This document shows, one piece after another, positions 48,522 through 57,139 of a stretch of DNA of 64,000 nt. Both the position numbers and the translations under genes were made by a program. Location of the stretch: positions 1 through 64,000 of the forward strand of contig NZ_JACHBW010000026.1 in assembly GCF_014200455.1 (NCBI RefSeq), read 5' to 3'. The first letter of the stretch is position 1, and each line of letters begins with the position of its first letter. Source of the stretch: Paraburkholderia bannensis (GTDB lineage Bacteria; Pseudomonadota; Gammaproteobacteria; Burkholderiales; Burkholderiaceae). Under the pieces are notes generated by a model, which saw only the letters and a list, made by a program, of their open reading frames with translations, was not told where the DNA came from and did not search any database.

Positions 48522-48555
48522 ACCACGGGTTTTCCCGAGTCCCGTGGTCTTTTTT
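48522..48555 (+). terminator. Terminator-like hairpin in the leader of the LysR gene
   Basis: A perfect 8-bp stem (ACCACGGG with CCCGTGGT, 11-base loop) is followed by C and six T, ending 27 bp before the LysR start codon. It faces the direction of lysR transcription, so it would act as an attenuator unless the lysR promoter lies between it and the gene. Confidence 0.65.
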
Positions 48556-48581
48556 GAAGCGCTTTGTGCGCGCCGCCTGCC

Positions 48582-49514
48582 ATGAACACACGCTTTCTGG
48601 AGACCTTCGTCACGCTAGCGAAGCTGCGCAGCTTTCGAACCACGGCAAGCGCGCTGCACGCCACGCCTGCGGCCATTTCGCAGCGCCTGAAGGCGCTCGA
48701 AGAGGAATTGCAGACCGTGCTGGTGGATCGCGACAGCCGCGAATTCCGCCTCACGCCGAACGGCGAATATCTGCTCGGCTACGCGAAAGCCGTGGTGGAG
48801 GCGACTCGCCAGTTGCAGGCCGCCGCGTCGAACGAAGGCGCGATGCGCGGCAAGCTGCGGCTGGGCGTGATCGAAACCGTCGTACACAGCTGGCTCGCGG
48901 ACTATATGCGGCGTCTGGCGAACGACTATCCACAGCTGGAAGTCGAGCTTGCGGTGGATGTGAGCGTCGTGCTGCAACGACGCCTGATGGCAGGTGAACT
49001 CGATCTGATCGTACGCGTGGAAGGCAGTGATGAGGAGTCCGTAGTATGTGATGCGCTTGCTAACTATCCGGTGCATTGGATCGCGCGCGCCGGATTGCTG
49101 CCGCTCTCCCGCAGTGGACTGGCAAAGCGCGTACTGCGGCAACCAATTCTGACTTTCGGACGCGGAACCGCGCCGCACCGCGCGCTGGAAGATATCGTCG
49201 GCAAGCTGGCGCTTGCGAACGGCGTGCCGCTCTCCGAGACGCGCATTACCGGTTCGCCGTCGATCTCGGTGATCGTCCAGCTCGTGCGCGACGGTTTCGG
49301 CGTGGCCGCGATCCCGCGCCTTTTTGTCGACGATCTGATCGCGCGCGGCGAAGTGGTCGAACTGCCCCTGCATCCGTCGCCGCCATCGATCGTGGTGTCG
49401 ATGTCGCGGCGCACTGACGCGCCGCTCTTTGTGCACGGCGCAGCCAACGCCGCGCGCGCCGCCTGCCACGATTACTGCGAACACGGGGATGCGCGGCTGA
49501 TCGAGCGCCTGTGA
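48582..49514 (+). CDS. LysR family transcriptional regulator
   Basis: The 310-residue protein has an N-terminal LysR helix-turn-helix (MNTRFLETFVTLAKLRSFRTTASALHATPAAISQRLKALEEEL) and a two-lobe effector domain. It is divergent from the DUF1445/MFS/5-oxoprolinase operon and therefore probably its regulator. The gap contains GCTGT-N5-ACAGC at 48439-48453, which fits the T-N11-A pattern, and the terminator-like hairpin just before the start. The ATG at 48582 is chosen because the next upstream one adds six residues not expected in the family. Confidence 0.92.
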   Translation: MNTRFLETFVTLAKLRSFRTTASALHATPAAISQRLKALEEELQTVLVDRDSREFRLTPNGEYLLGYAKAVVEATRQLQAAASNEGAMRGKLRLGVIETVVHSWLADYMRRLANDYPQLEVELAVDVSVVLQRRLMAGELDLIVRVEGSDEESVVCDALANYPVHWIARAGLLPLSRSGLAKRVLRQPILTFGRGTAPHRALEDIVGKLALANGVPLSETRITGSPSISVIVQLVRDGFGVAAIPRLFVDDLIARGEVVELPLHPSPPSIVVSMSRRTDAPLFVHGAANAARAACHDYCEHGDARLIERL

Positions 49515-49620
49515 GGCCGGAAAAGCGGTGAAGCTGGCAAGGGGTCGAAGAGGCTCGCTGGTAAACTGGCGCGTTGTCACGCAGCGCCTTTCTCTATCCC
49601 ACCGCCTTGAAAGCATCAGC

Positions 49621-50700
49621 ATGATCGAACCGTCCGCCATCGCTCACGCACTCGCGAAACAAGAGATCGTCGCGGACGACAGCCAGCAACGGGCGATCGA
49701 CACACTCTGCGCCCTGCTCCAGGGCACGCGCGCCGATGCAGCGCATCGCGAACGTCGCGGCGTTTACTGCCACGGCCTGCCCGGACGCGGCAAAAGCCTG
49801 ATCGTCGACACCGTTTTCGCGCTCGCCCCGTGCCCGAAACGGCGCATTCATTTTCATCAGTTCATTCGCGATATCAACCGGCTGGTCGTGCAGGCTCCGC
49901 GCAGCGACGACCGGCTGGGCGATGTGTCGCGCGCGTGGCTCGACGGCGTCGATCTGCTCTACTTCGATGAATTCCATGTCCACGATATCGCTGACGCCTT
50001 TCTGATTGGCCGCTTCCTGGAAACGGCGCTCGCGTGCGGTACGCGCATCGTGCTCACCTCGAACTACGCGCCGCGCAACCTGTTGCCGGATCCGGAATTT
50101 CACGAACGCTTCGAGCCGACCATCGCCCGCATCGAGCGGCATTTCGACATCGTCAACTTCGACGGTCGGCGCGACTACCGCGAAAACTGTGTCGACTCGA
50201 CACAGCGTCGCTACGTCTCTCCGCTCGACGACACGCGCGAAGCGCTCTGGACGATCTTCGCGCAATACGAAGCGCAGGCGGCCATCCATCCCGCCGATGT
50301 CGAAGTGGCCGGGCGCTCGCTGCCTGTGACGGCGGCGGGCAAGCAGTTGTTGTGGGTCGATTTCGATGCGCTGTGCGGCACACCACGCTCGCATCTGGAC
50401 TATCTCGCGCTGGTTGAGCGTTGGCGCGGCGTGATTCTCGATCGCGTGGAAACCGCGATGCTCCAGCGACGCGATGTGCTCCAGCGCTTCGTCTGGTTGA
50501 TCGATATTCTGTACGACCGCAAGCACGCGCTCTTCATGGCGTCGGACCGGCCGGTGCGTGCGGCGCTGGAAGGGCTCGACGGTGCGCACGATGTGTCGCG
50601 CACCACGAGCCGGCTCGCGGAAATGCAATCGAGCGCTTACTTCGCCGAACTCGAACCGGCACATCGAGTTGCGAGTTCTTCCGCAGTTGTCACTGGCTGA
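49621..50700 (+). CDS. zapE: Cell division protein ZapE (AFG1-like ATPase)
   Basis: The 359-residue protein is an AFG1/ZapE ATPase: Walker A GLPGRGKS at about 52-59, Walker B LLYFDEFHVHDIADAFLIGRFL, sensor LTSNYAPRNLLPDPEFHERFEPTIARIERHFDIVNFDG, and the C-terminal lid. ZapE acts at the Z ring in E. coli. Length is near the family norm. Unusually, a perfect copy of the parS-like palindrome of this replicon lies inside the gene (50189-50205) and is read as CVDSTQ. The ATG at 49621 begins the conserved region; an earlier start would add 31 unrelated residues. Confidence 0.92.
   Translation: MIEPSAIAHALAKQEIVADDSQQRAIDTLCALLQGTRADAAHRERRGVYCHGLPGRGKSLIVDTVFALAPCPKRRIHFHQFIRDINRLVVQAPRSDDRLGDVSRAWLDGVDLLYFDEFHVHDIADAFLIGRFLETALACGTRIVLTSNYAPRNLLPDPEFHERFEPTIARIERHFDIVNFDGRRDYRENCVDSTQRRYVSPLDDTREALWTIFAQYEAQAAIHPADVEVAGRSLPVTAAGKQLLWVDFDALCGTPRSHLDYLALVERWRGVILDRVETAMLQRRDVLQRFVWLIDILYDRKHALFMASDRPVRAALEGLDGAHDVSRTTSRLAEMQSSAYFAELEPAHRVASSSAVVTG
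50189..50205. repeat. parS-like palindrome inside zapE
   Basis: TGTGTCGACTCGACACA, identical to the copies clustered after parB, occurs within the zapE coding sequence about 2 kb outside the main cluster. Confidence 0.75.
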
Positions 50701-50797
50701 ACTCTCCCGCTAGCATGTCGCGCGCCGACACGCTCCGCGCCTTTCTTCCAACTGTTGTACAGTCCCTCGCACCCTGACACGAAGGACGAACAACACG

Positions 50798-51388
50798 ATG
50801 GACACCCTCTCCCGATTCAAACCGGTCGCGCTCGAACACGCTAGCCGCCTCATCAATCACGGCCCGACCGTGCTGATTACGAGTGCCGACGGCACGCGCC
50901 AAAACGTGATGGCAGCCGCCTGGTCGATGCCGGTCGAATTCACACCGCCGCGCATCGCCGTGGTGATCGACAAGAACACTTTCACGCGCGAACTGATTCA
51001 CGCGAGCGGGATCTTCGGCATCTGCGTGCCGGGTGCGGCGGCGATGGATCTGACTTTTGCGGTCGGAAGCGTCAGCGGACGTGAGGGCGATAAATTCGCC
51101 CAGTTCAATATCGATGCGGTGAAAGGGCCGGTGCTCGGCTTGCCGTTGCTTGAGCATGGCATCGCGGCCTGGATGGAATGCAAGCTGATTTCCGAGAAGC
51201 ACACTGAAGACGCGTACGACACCTGCTTTTGCGAGGTTGTGTCGGCGGCGGCTGATCCGCAAGTTTTTAGCGGCGGCCACTGGGAATTCAACGACGGCAA
51301 TCGCGACCTGCACACGATTCACCACCTGGGAGCTGGAAATTTTGCTCTCGCGAGTGATGCCGTGAAGGCGAAGACGCTTGCTGGGTAA
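50798..51388 (+). CDS. Flavin reductase family protein
   Basis: The 196-residue protein has the FMN-binding split-barrel pattern of flavin reductases: NHGPTVLITSADGTRQNVMAAAWSMPVEFTPPRIAVVIDKNTFTRELIHASGIFGICVP, then DKFAQFNIDAV and ECKLI. It should bind FMN and perhaps reduce free flavin for an oxygenase, but no oxygenase gene is near. It is transcribed alone and followed by a hairpin at 51417-51434, after which the non-coding partition region begins. Confidence 0.9.
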   Translation: MDTLSRFKPVALEHASRLINHGPTVLITSADGTRQNVMAAAWSMPVEFTPPRIAVVIDKNTFTRELIHASGIFGICVPGAAAMDLTFAVGSVSGREGDKFAQFNIDAVKGPVLGLPLLEHGIAAWMECKLISEKHTEDAYDTCFCEVVSAAADPQVFSGGHWEFNDGNRDLHTIHHLGAGNFALASDAVKAKTLAG

Positions 51389-51416
51389 GTGCTGGGCAGA
51401 TACGGGCTGGTGCTGC

Positions 51417-51434
51417 GGCGGCTATTGAGCCGCC
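51417..51434 (+). terminator. Hairpin after the flavin reductase gene
   Basis: Arms GGCGGCT and AGCCGCC pair around ATTG, 28 bp after the stop codon. Only a weak T-rich stretch follows, so its efficiency is uncertain. Confidence 0.4.
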
Positions 51435-51565
51435 GTGGTTTGGCCGGTCGATTATTCGCTTAACTACAGAATACGTAGCAAAAGATACGAATTGACCGGA
51501 CTTTAGCCTTTACGTGTGAGGCACGTGCGGTACGCACCATTTTTGGGGTCCGAAAACGCATCTTT

Positions 51566-51663
51566 GCGTGAAACATTCCCCGAGGCGGTCGTTTTATGGG
51601 GCGCAAGGCCTTGTCGCATAAGGATTTTACCGTTTTATCCGGTTTAACGCGAATGTTTCACGC
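51566..51663. repeat. 12-bp perfect inverted repeat
   Basis: GCGTGAAACATT (51566-51577) and AATGTTTCACGC (51652-51663) are exact inverse copies 74 bp apart. Each contains one half (CGTGAAAC) of the chromosomal parS sequence GTTTCACGTGAAAC. The region between them is AT-rich. Confidence 0.6.
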
Positions 51664-52269
51664 GGACCGGAATTCGAGAGAATTTCGTGCGTTTGATGCG
51701 TTTGATCCGGTAGAAATTGAGCGATTTTCAGCCATAGTTAGATGTTGGATTGGCGCTATGCGACTGCTTTGGTCGATTTGGAATGGAGAATGTCGCGCTG
51801 GTGTTGGGATCGATCCCGGCAGTTTGATATTCACTGCATAATTTATCCGTTAGTTGCGCTTTATAAAATGCGTGTTTGAGCCTTGCTGTGCGAATTGGAA
51901 CTTTCGGGGCCGCTCTGCGTTCAGCAATCGCGCTCGGTCGTACGGGCAGCCGCACGCCGGGATTCCGTTAAACACGAATCACGATGATCCGATGCTTCCC
52001 CGGGATGGCAATTGCGATGCAGTCGACTACAAAGCCCGCTCGTCGCATGGTTTACACCCTCGGTTGTCGGTGGCTCATGTGGTTCTTTTATTGGCCCAAA
52101 CGAGCCGCACCGGAATTCGTTCGGGATGACGGACTTGAAATTAAAGTGATGAAGGCTTCGGTCTACCGTTAGATGCCTTCCCCGCGCGCTGTCGCTATCT
52201 CTCGCCATCCAGAATCCGGGGAGGAGGCAACGCAAAGCCATCGCTCGACGAGGCCCGTCCCATACGGTA

Positions 52270-53524
52270 CGTGTCGACTCGACACAGTTCTCGATTGCCG
52301 GACAGTGCTCGGCAGCGCAAAGCTCGCGTCAGCACTAAAGAGATCGCTGACCGGGATGCGGGTTGAACATACGAATGAAGATGCACCTCGCCACGAAACC
52401 TCGGCGAAATATGCGCGGCTCCGTCAATAAGTTTGTGTCGCCGCTACTGGCTCCTCCGCTTCTAGGGAGATGTTGATTCTCACTGGCTCGTCCAGGTGGG
52501 CTATCTGTGTCGATTCGACACAGATCTCACTGGGCGTCAAGGAATCCACTTCCTAGTGACGGCGGCGTGTCACCAGAAGCTCTCTACATTCCATAGCGGG
52601 TGGACATAGTGATTCTGCAGGGACCGAGGTGACGGATAGGCTGCGCGAAGCGGCACCGGGACTTGCCCCTAAGAGGGTAGGGAGCGAAGACACGACCGCC
52701 GCGTAGTGAACGCGCAGAGGCTTGCCGACGCGCGAGTCGCACTCCGAGATCTCGCCTGGAGTGCAAACCACGCCGCGCCTATTTTTGCCAATTGAAGGAG
52801 AGCACGCGATTGCCGCGCTTATCGCGCATGACATGCCGCGAACGCTCCGCTGTGTCGAATCGACACACATATCCCGCGCGCCGATGTCTCAGAACGTTGC
52901 CATCATCCCGTTCGTCCAGAAGACATTGCGTTGGCCGATTAGAAGAATCCAGCGCCAACTCCGAGTCCGAGCGATTTGATCCACGCTAGCCCAAACAACG
53001 CCACCAACACCATGAGCGGCCGCCTCGCAAGAATACTCCCCGAGCGAGACAAAGCTCCCTTATGTGTCGAGTCGACACAAGCTCTGCTCTCTACGCGGAG
53101 ACCAATATCAGCCGAACGATTGATTGCAAGACGGACGCTACCGAGTAGCGTGTTGGCTCGACACTCATCCCCTTCGGCACCGAAGGCGTTCGCACCACGA
53201 CCCGTCATCGATCTATCAAGTTCCTTTTCGACTCCAACCCGGCATAGGCCCACAAAGCCTTGTGTCGACTCGACACAACGAATCCCTCACTCAACACGCG
53301 ATCTCCATAACTCGATCGCCAAACACCCAAACAGTGCACGAACTCAACATCTCCCACGCCGGACGTGTGTCGACTCGACACGCCAACTATTCGTCACTGG
53401 CACCATCTCCAACAGCCGCAACCAACTCCCCCGCACCTGCCCCAGCCGAAACCCGGCCGTTACCTGTGTCGGCTCGACACAACCCGCCCCCCTGCCCTGC
53501 CGAAAAACGTGTCGACTCGACACA
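52270..53524. repeat. parS-like palindrome array (candidate centromere)
   Basis: Copies of a 17-bp palindrome TGTGTCGA-n-TCGACACA, with any base in the centre, begin at 52270, 52506, 52851, 53063, 53261, 53366, 53465 and 53508; a poorer copy is near 53150. Two copies begin with C and one ends with G instead of the outer base, and the copy at 53465 has one inner change. The array lies directly downstream of parB, as expected for ParB binding sites. The spacing is irregular (about 43-345 bp). Confidence 0.8.
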
Positions 53525-53547
53525 GCCCCCGTGCACCGCCCAGCCAT

Positions 53548-53572
53548 AAAAAAAGCCCGCTTTCGCGGGCTT
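53548..53572 (-). terminator. Rho-independent terminator of the parAB operon
   Basis: An 8-bp stem (AAGCCCGC with GCGGGCTT, loop of 4) followed on the minus strand by a T-run lies 32 bp after the parB stop codon. Confidence 0.88.
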
Positions 53573-53603
53573 CGTCGATCCTTCAACTCTGCGGCATCTC
53601 GCC

Positions 53604-54596
53604 TCAACCGGGCTTCACATTAAACAACTGGCTGATGAGCTCCCGAATTTGCGTCTCCTGCGCGTCCGAGAGCACGCCGGTTTTCAACTTCACGGTGAAG
53701 CTATTCGTGTCTTTCGTAATGCTGCCCGCGTGGCTCTTTCCCGAAAAAATCTTTTCGATGCTGCGCTCCGAAACGCTCTGCTCGGTTTCGCTGCGGTTAG
53801 ACTGAGCCCCAATCGCCGCGGCCAGCTTGCCCTGATCCAGCGTACCCGCCACCACCGCAGGCCAAAGTTCACGCGCGGCCAAGAGTCCAGCCGCGCCATG
53901 CTTCTTGATCGCAGAGACGATCTCGTCCGCCGCCGACCCACCCAGCAAACGCGGGTTCAAGTCGAGATCGCGTCGAATGAAATCCGGCAGCTTGTCGAAC
54001 GAGAGGAAACGATACAGGCCCTTGCGCGACATACCCAAGGCCTCCGCCATACGCGTGCGCGTTGGAAATTCCTGCTCGGCGCGGCGCAGCGACTGCCCGA
54101 TTTCATAGTCCGTCAGGTCTTCGCGCCCAACGTTTTCGACCAGCGCGAGTACAGCCATATCCTGGTCGGAGCACTCGATCACCGAGGCGCGAATCTCCTC
54201 AGCGTGCAAAAGGACGTGGGCCCGCAGACGACGCTCACCGGCAATTAGCTGATAGCCATGATCCGCACGGCGCACGACAACGGGCTCGATCAGCCCGACT
54301 TCCCGAATCGACTCTGCGAGCGATGCCAACCCTTCGTCGCTGAAAATCTTGCGCGGCTGCCACGGATTCGGCTGGATCGCGCTGACCGGCAGTAGTAGCT
54401 TGTCGCTATTGGTCTCCAGCTCCTGGATGCGCTGCTGCGCGACGGCGAGCGCGCCCAGCATGCCAGGCCCAGTCTTGAATGCGCTGCTGCGTCGCGGTTC
54501 CGCTGCGGCCGGCGCAGGACGCTCGGTAGCCTGACGCTCAGACGCAGAGCCGAGTTCGGCCGTCTTGGCAGCCATCTTGTCGCGGAACGAGCTCAT
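53604..54596 (-). CDS. parB: ParB/RepB/Spo0J family partition protein
   Basis: The 330-residue protein has a ParB N-terminal domain (LLPVSAIQPNPWQPRKIFSDEGLASLAESIREVGLIEPVVVRRADHGYQLIAGERRLRAH, about residues 75-130) including the CTPase-type GERRLRA motif, then a helix-turn-helix region (LTDYEIGQSLRRAEQEFPTRTRMAEALGMSRKGLYRFLSF) and a C-terminal dimerisation part. It should bind the palindromes just downstream. ATG 54596 overlaps the parA stop by 4 bp and has a GGAGG site inside the end of parA. Its N-terminal 60 residues are variable and Ala/Pro-rich. Confidence 0.94.
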   Translation of the reverse strand: MSSFRDKMAAKTAELGSASERQATERPAPAAAEPRRSSAFKTGPGMLGALAVAQQRIQELETNSDKLLLPVSAIQPNPWQPRKIFSDEGLASLAESIREVGLIEPVVVRRADHGYQLIAGERRLRAHVLLHAEEIRASVIECSDQDMAVLALVENVGREDLTDYEIGQSLRRAEQEFPTRTRMAEALGMSRKGLYRFLSFDKLPDFIRRDLDLNPRLLGGSAADEIVSAIKKHGAAGLLAARELWPAVVAGTLDQGKLAAAIGAQSNRSETEQSVSERSIEKIFSGKSHAGSITKDTNSFTVKLKTGVLSDAQETQIRELISQLFNVKPG

Positions 54597-55801
54597 TTCC
54601 CGGCCCTCCATTGTTCAACATATAGATCGTCGATCCATCGCACGTAGTCCGTGAGCGGTTGCCGCACGCGTGCCACTGTCTTGTCGGCGAGGTCGCCTTT
54701 GCTGATGTCGAATACCGTTGCCATCGCCAGTGCGCCATTACTCATCGCCGAGCTTGCAGGCACCTCGACTGAGCTCACCCAATCCTTGTAGGTCCGCTGC
54801 ACCCAAGAGCGCACGACCGGCGCCGACGATGTCTTGCCGTAGTCCACCTTCGAGAGCAGCACCGAGACGAAGTCGTAGGTTTTCTCGTCGCCGCGCTCCA
54901 TGATCGTGTGCGCAAGGTCTGAGAACAGGCTCCAGAACGACACCGAGCTGATGAAGTCCAGGCTCTCCGGCACAAGCGGCATCACCATTGCATCGGCGGC
55001 CATCAGCGCGTTGATCGTCAGATAGGACAGCGACGGTGCCGTGTCGAGAATGATGTAGTCATAGTGCTGGCGCAGCGTCTGTACGCCTTCGCGCAGCAAA
55101 TCCCAGAACTTGAACCCTGGGTTCTTGATCACGGTGCCGGGAATATGAAATTCTGCGGAGAACAGCGTCGGGTGTGCGGGGATCACGTCGAGCCCATCCC
55201 AATACGTCGGCTGTACGAAATTCAGCAGGCCGCCTTCCATTTGCGGATCGTAAATGTACGGCAGGACCGTGCTGTCCTCCGTCACTTCCTTTTCCGCATA
55301 GAGACCGCAAAGCTCAGTCAGCGATGCTTGCGGATCAAGGTCGATGAGCAGCACACGACGACCGCGAAGCGTGAGGCCCTGGGCCAGACACATTGTGGTG
55401 GTGGTTTTAGTCGAGCCGCCCTTGAAGTTGGCGACAAGAATGACCTTGCCGTCAGCGTCCCGAACCCCGGTATGCAGCGGCGTCTGATAAATATCCGACA
55501 CCTGCTGGACCCAGACGCGCGCTTCGGGCAACGTAAACACCCGGCTGCGTCCCGATCCTTGCGCTTCGCCTTGGGGCAAGCCTTCACGCGTCGCCAGCAG
55601 ATTATTGAGTTTGATCCGGTCGATGCCGCACATCTCCGCGACCTGGGCCGACGTGAATGTCGGTGCCATCTTGCGCGGCTTCGGCGCCAGCATCATTTCC
55701 CGAAGCTCTTCTGACAGAAGACCCGCCTCTTCCGCGAACTGCGTTACCGCCGAAAGATCAACGCGTCGGTCAATTGATGGAAATTCGATAGTCTTTGCCA
55801 T
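54593..55801 (-). CDS. parA: ParA family partition ATPase with N-terminal DNA-binding domain
   Basis: The 402-residue protein is a type Ia ParA: a MerR-like DNA-binding domain (PTFTSAQVAEMCGIDRIKLNNLLATREGLPQGEAQGSGRSRVFTLPEARVWVQ, about residues 47-100) before the ATPase. The deviant Walker A KGGSTKTTT is at about 127-135, with VLLIDLDPQASLTELCG and LDTAPSLSYLTINALMAADAMVMPLVPE after it. Type Ia ParA proteins move ParB-parS complexes and repress their own operon; an operator-like inverted repeat lies over the start region (55804-55855). An in-frame ATG at 55816 is an alternative start. Confidence 0.94.
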   Translation of the reverse strand: MAKTIEFPSIDRRVDLSAVTQFAEEAGLLSEELREMMLAPKPRKMAPTFTSAQVAEMCGIDRIKLNNLLATREGLPQGEAQGSGRSRVFTLPEARVWVQQVSDIYQTPLHTGVRDADGKVILVANFKGGSTKTTTTMCLAQGLTLRGRRVLLIDLDPQASLTELCGLYAEKEVTEDSTVLPYIYDPQMEGGLLNFVQPTYWDGLDVIPAHPTLFSAEFHIPGTVIKNPGFKFWDLLREGVQTLRQHYDYIILDTAPSLSYLTINALMAADAMVMPLVPESLDFISSVSFWSLFSDLAHTIMERGDEKTYDFVSVLLSKVDYGKTSSAPVVRSWVQRTYKDWVSSVEVPASSAMSNGALAMATVFDISKGDLADKTVARVRQPLTDYVRWIDDLYVEQWRAGK

Positions 55802-55803
55802 TA

Positions 55804-55855
55804 ATACGCTTTTCATCGGAATTTAGATAAAGCGTAGAATACAGGAAAAGCGTAT
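55804..55855. promoter_or_regulatory. Candidate ParA operator
   Basis: ATACGCTTTTC (55804-55814) and GAAAAGCGTAT (55845-55855) are perfect 11-bp inverse copies, and a third related unit (AAAGCGTAG, near 55829) lies between them. They cover the leader of parA, as expected for the autoregulatory site of a type Ia ParA. Confidence 0.65.
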
Positions 55856-56178
55856 CGAAACACACTGATTGAGACCGCTTTTGGAAAAAAACGACCTTTT
55901 TATTCGCTTTGTGACGGCCTCCGACGGGCAAGCCCAGCCCAGAAGCCTATCCCGAATGGCCAGCCCCTCCAGCGGGCGATTAAGCGCCTTTCCGGCGATC
56001 TGCCTATTTTTTAAGCAGATCGCCACGCGCGACATATTCGCGCGAGTGACCACGCCAATACTGTTGCGCCTATGCCGTCCCGAATCCTGGTTCCGCAGGA
56101 CGCTGTTGGATATCGAGGACACGTTTTTTGTGCGCTTTTGGCGAGTGACGGCAGCGGGCGTTGGAGCAGCGCAATCGC

Positions 56179-56678
56179 GGTAACGTATTTTGTGCTTTCC
56201 CTCTTTCCGCGAGAACGCCGGCGAGTGATATCGACACAAAAACCGTTACCAATGTATCGCATCCAGACTCACGCTAATGCGCTTCCAAATAAATGCACAA
56301 TAAACGTGACCTTGATTCCGCCCTTCCGTGAAAACACGCGCCGATCCGTTCGAGCGGAGTCCACGGGATAACGAATGCTGGCCCACCACCCCAGCACAAT
56401 GCACAAAAATCGTTACCTAAGGAGTCCATCGCTGTCGATCATGGTTTTACAGGGACGCAGCGGCGGATTGCACAATAAACGTGACCCTCTGTGATGGGCA
56501 GCCTGCCTGCACAAAAACCACTACCGTGCCCTTCGGGCTTCGATCTCACACAAAAACCGTTACCTCTGGGAGCGACGCCTCTGAATTCACTCCCAAGCTC
56601 CCTTCCCTGCTCCCCGTTGATGGGTGCTGCACATTAATCGTTACCCTCGCCTCCTAACCTCGCACACAAAACGTTGCC
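56179..56678 (+). repeat. Iteron cluster 1 of the replication origin
   Basis: 17-bp iterons of consensus GCACAAAAAYCGTTACC begin on the plus strand at 56234, 56295, 56401, 56470, 56509, 56548, 56629 and 56662, with one inverted copy at 56179. Copies at 56295 and 56470 are a variant (GCACAATAAACGTGACC). Spacing is loose (33-106 bp). Iterons of this kind are binding sites of the Rep protein encoded downstream. Confidence 0.85.
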
Positions 56679-56938
56679 CTTCCGACGGTCAGAAAGCGCT
56701 CATTCTCATCACGTAAACCCTGGGATGCCCATCAAATCAGCAAATAGCCCCTTGAGCGCTGCACTTTCCAACGAAAAGAGCCGAAATCCATCGCAAACCC
56801 AAAGGCACTCAGCACATATTTTCCCGCGAAGCATCTCTTTGCTTGCGGGGTTGGTTTGTTTACTTAAAAACAGAAAACCCACTAACCCACTAACGCAGGC
56901 CCTCGAAACCTTTAATTTCAGATACTTGGCTCTCAAAA

Positions 56939-57083
56939 GCACCGGTCTATGTGCAAGATGCATCGTTTTATGTGCAACCAAGTACCGTTTTTTGTGCGGG
57001 CAATGCAAAGGTCTATGTGCAGTTCGGCACGTTTTTTGTGCGAGGGGTTTTGCAGGCCCTGCTTGAGGTAATGTTTATTGTGT
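56939..57083 (-). repeat. Iteron cluster 2, inverted, next to rep
   Basis: Six copies of the same 17-bp iteron in the opposite orientation begin at 56939, 56959, 56981, 57004, 57025 and 57067. The first five are spaced 20-23 bp, that is two helical turns, so bound Rep would line up on one face. The cluster ends 56 bp before the rep start codon and may also serve rep autoregulation. AT-rich DNA at about 56840-56940 separates it from cluster 1. Confidence 0.82.
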
Positions 57084-57139
57084 TGACTTGTGTAAACGGA
57101 GTGATAGAGTCCCGGCGAATATCGACGGAGAGCAAACGA

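Larger units (their letters stand above)
51389..53543. other. Non-coding region with partition-type repeats
   Basis: More than 2 kb lacks any credible gene. The open frames are short, overlap and have no codon bias; several peptides repeat CVDSTQ or CRLDT only because they translate the palindromes. The left part (51389-52200) is more AT-rich than its surroundings and holds a 12-bp inverted repeat. The right part (52270-53524) holds the parS-like array. I read the region as the centromere side of the replicon origin. Confidence 0.7.

Noticed and set aside
52610..52700. Possible transposase or resolvase remnant in the partition region
   Set aside because: A short peptide with alternating charged residues is all that can be seen; there are no inverted ends, no target duplication and no catalytic motif.
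52173..53623. Several short frames with CVDSTQ or CRLDT peptides
   Set aside because: They share these peptides only because they translate the parS-like palindromes; starts, codon use and ribosome binding sites do not support genes.
56674..57066. Small open frame of 130 codons before rep
   Set aside because: It covers the second iteron cluster, and its Cys/Leu-rich end is a translation of the iterons.
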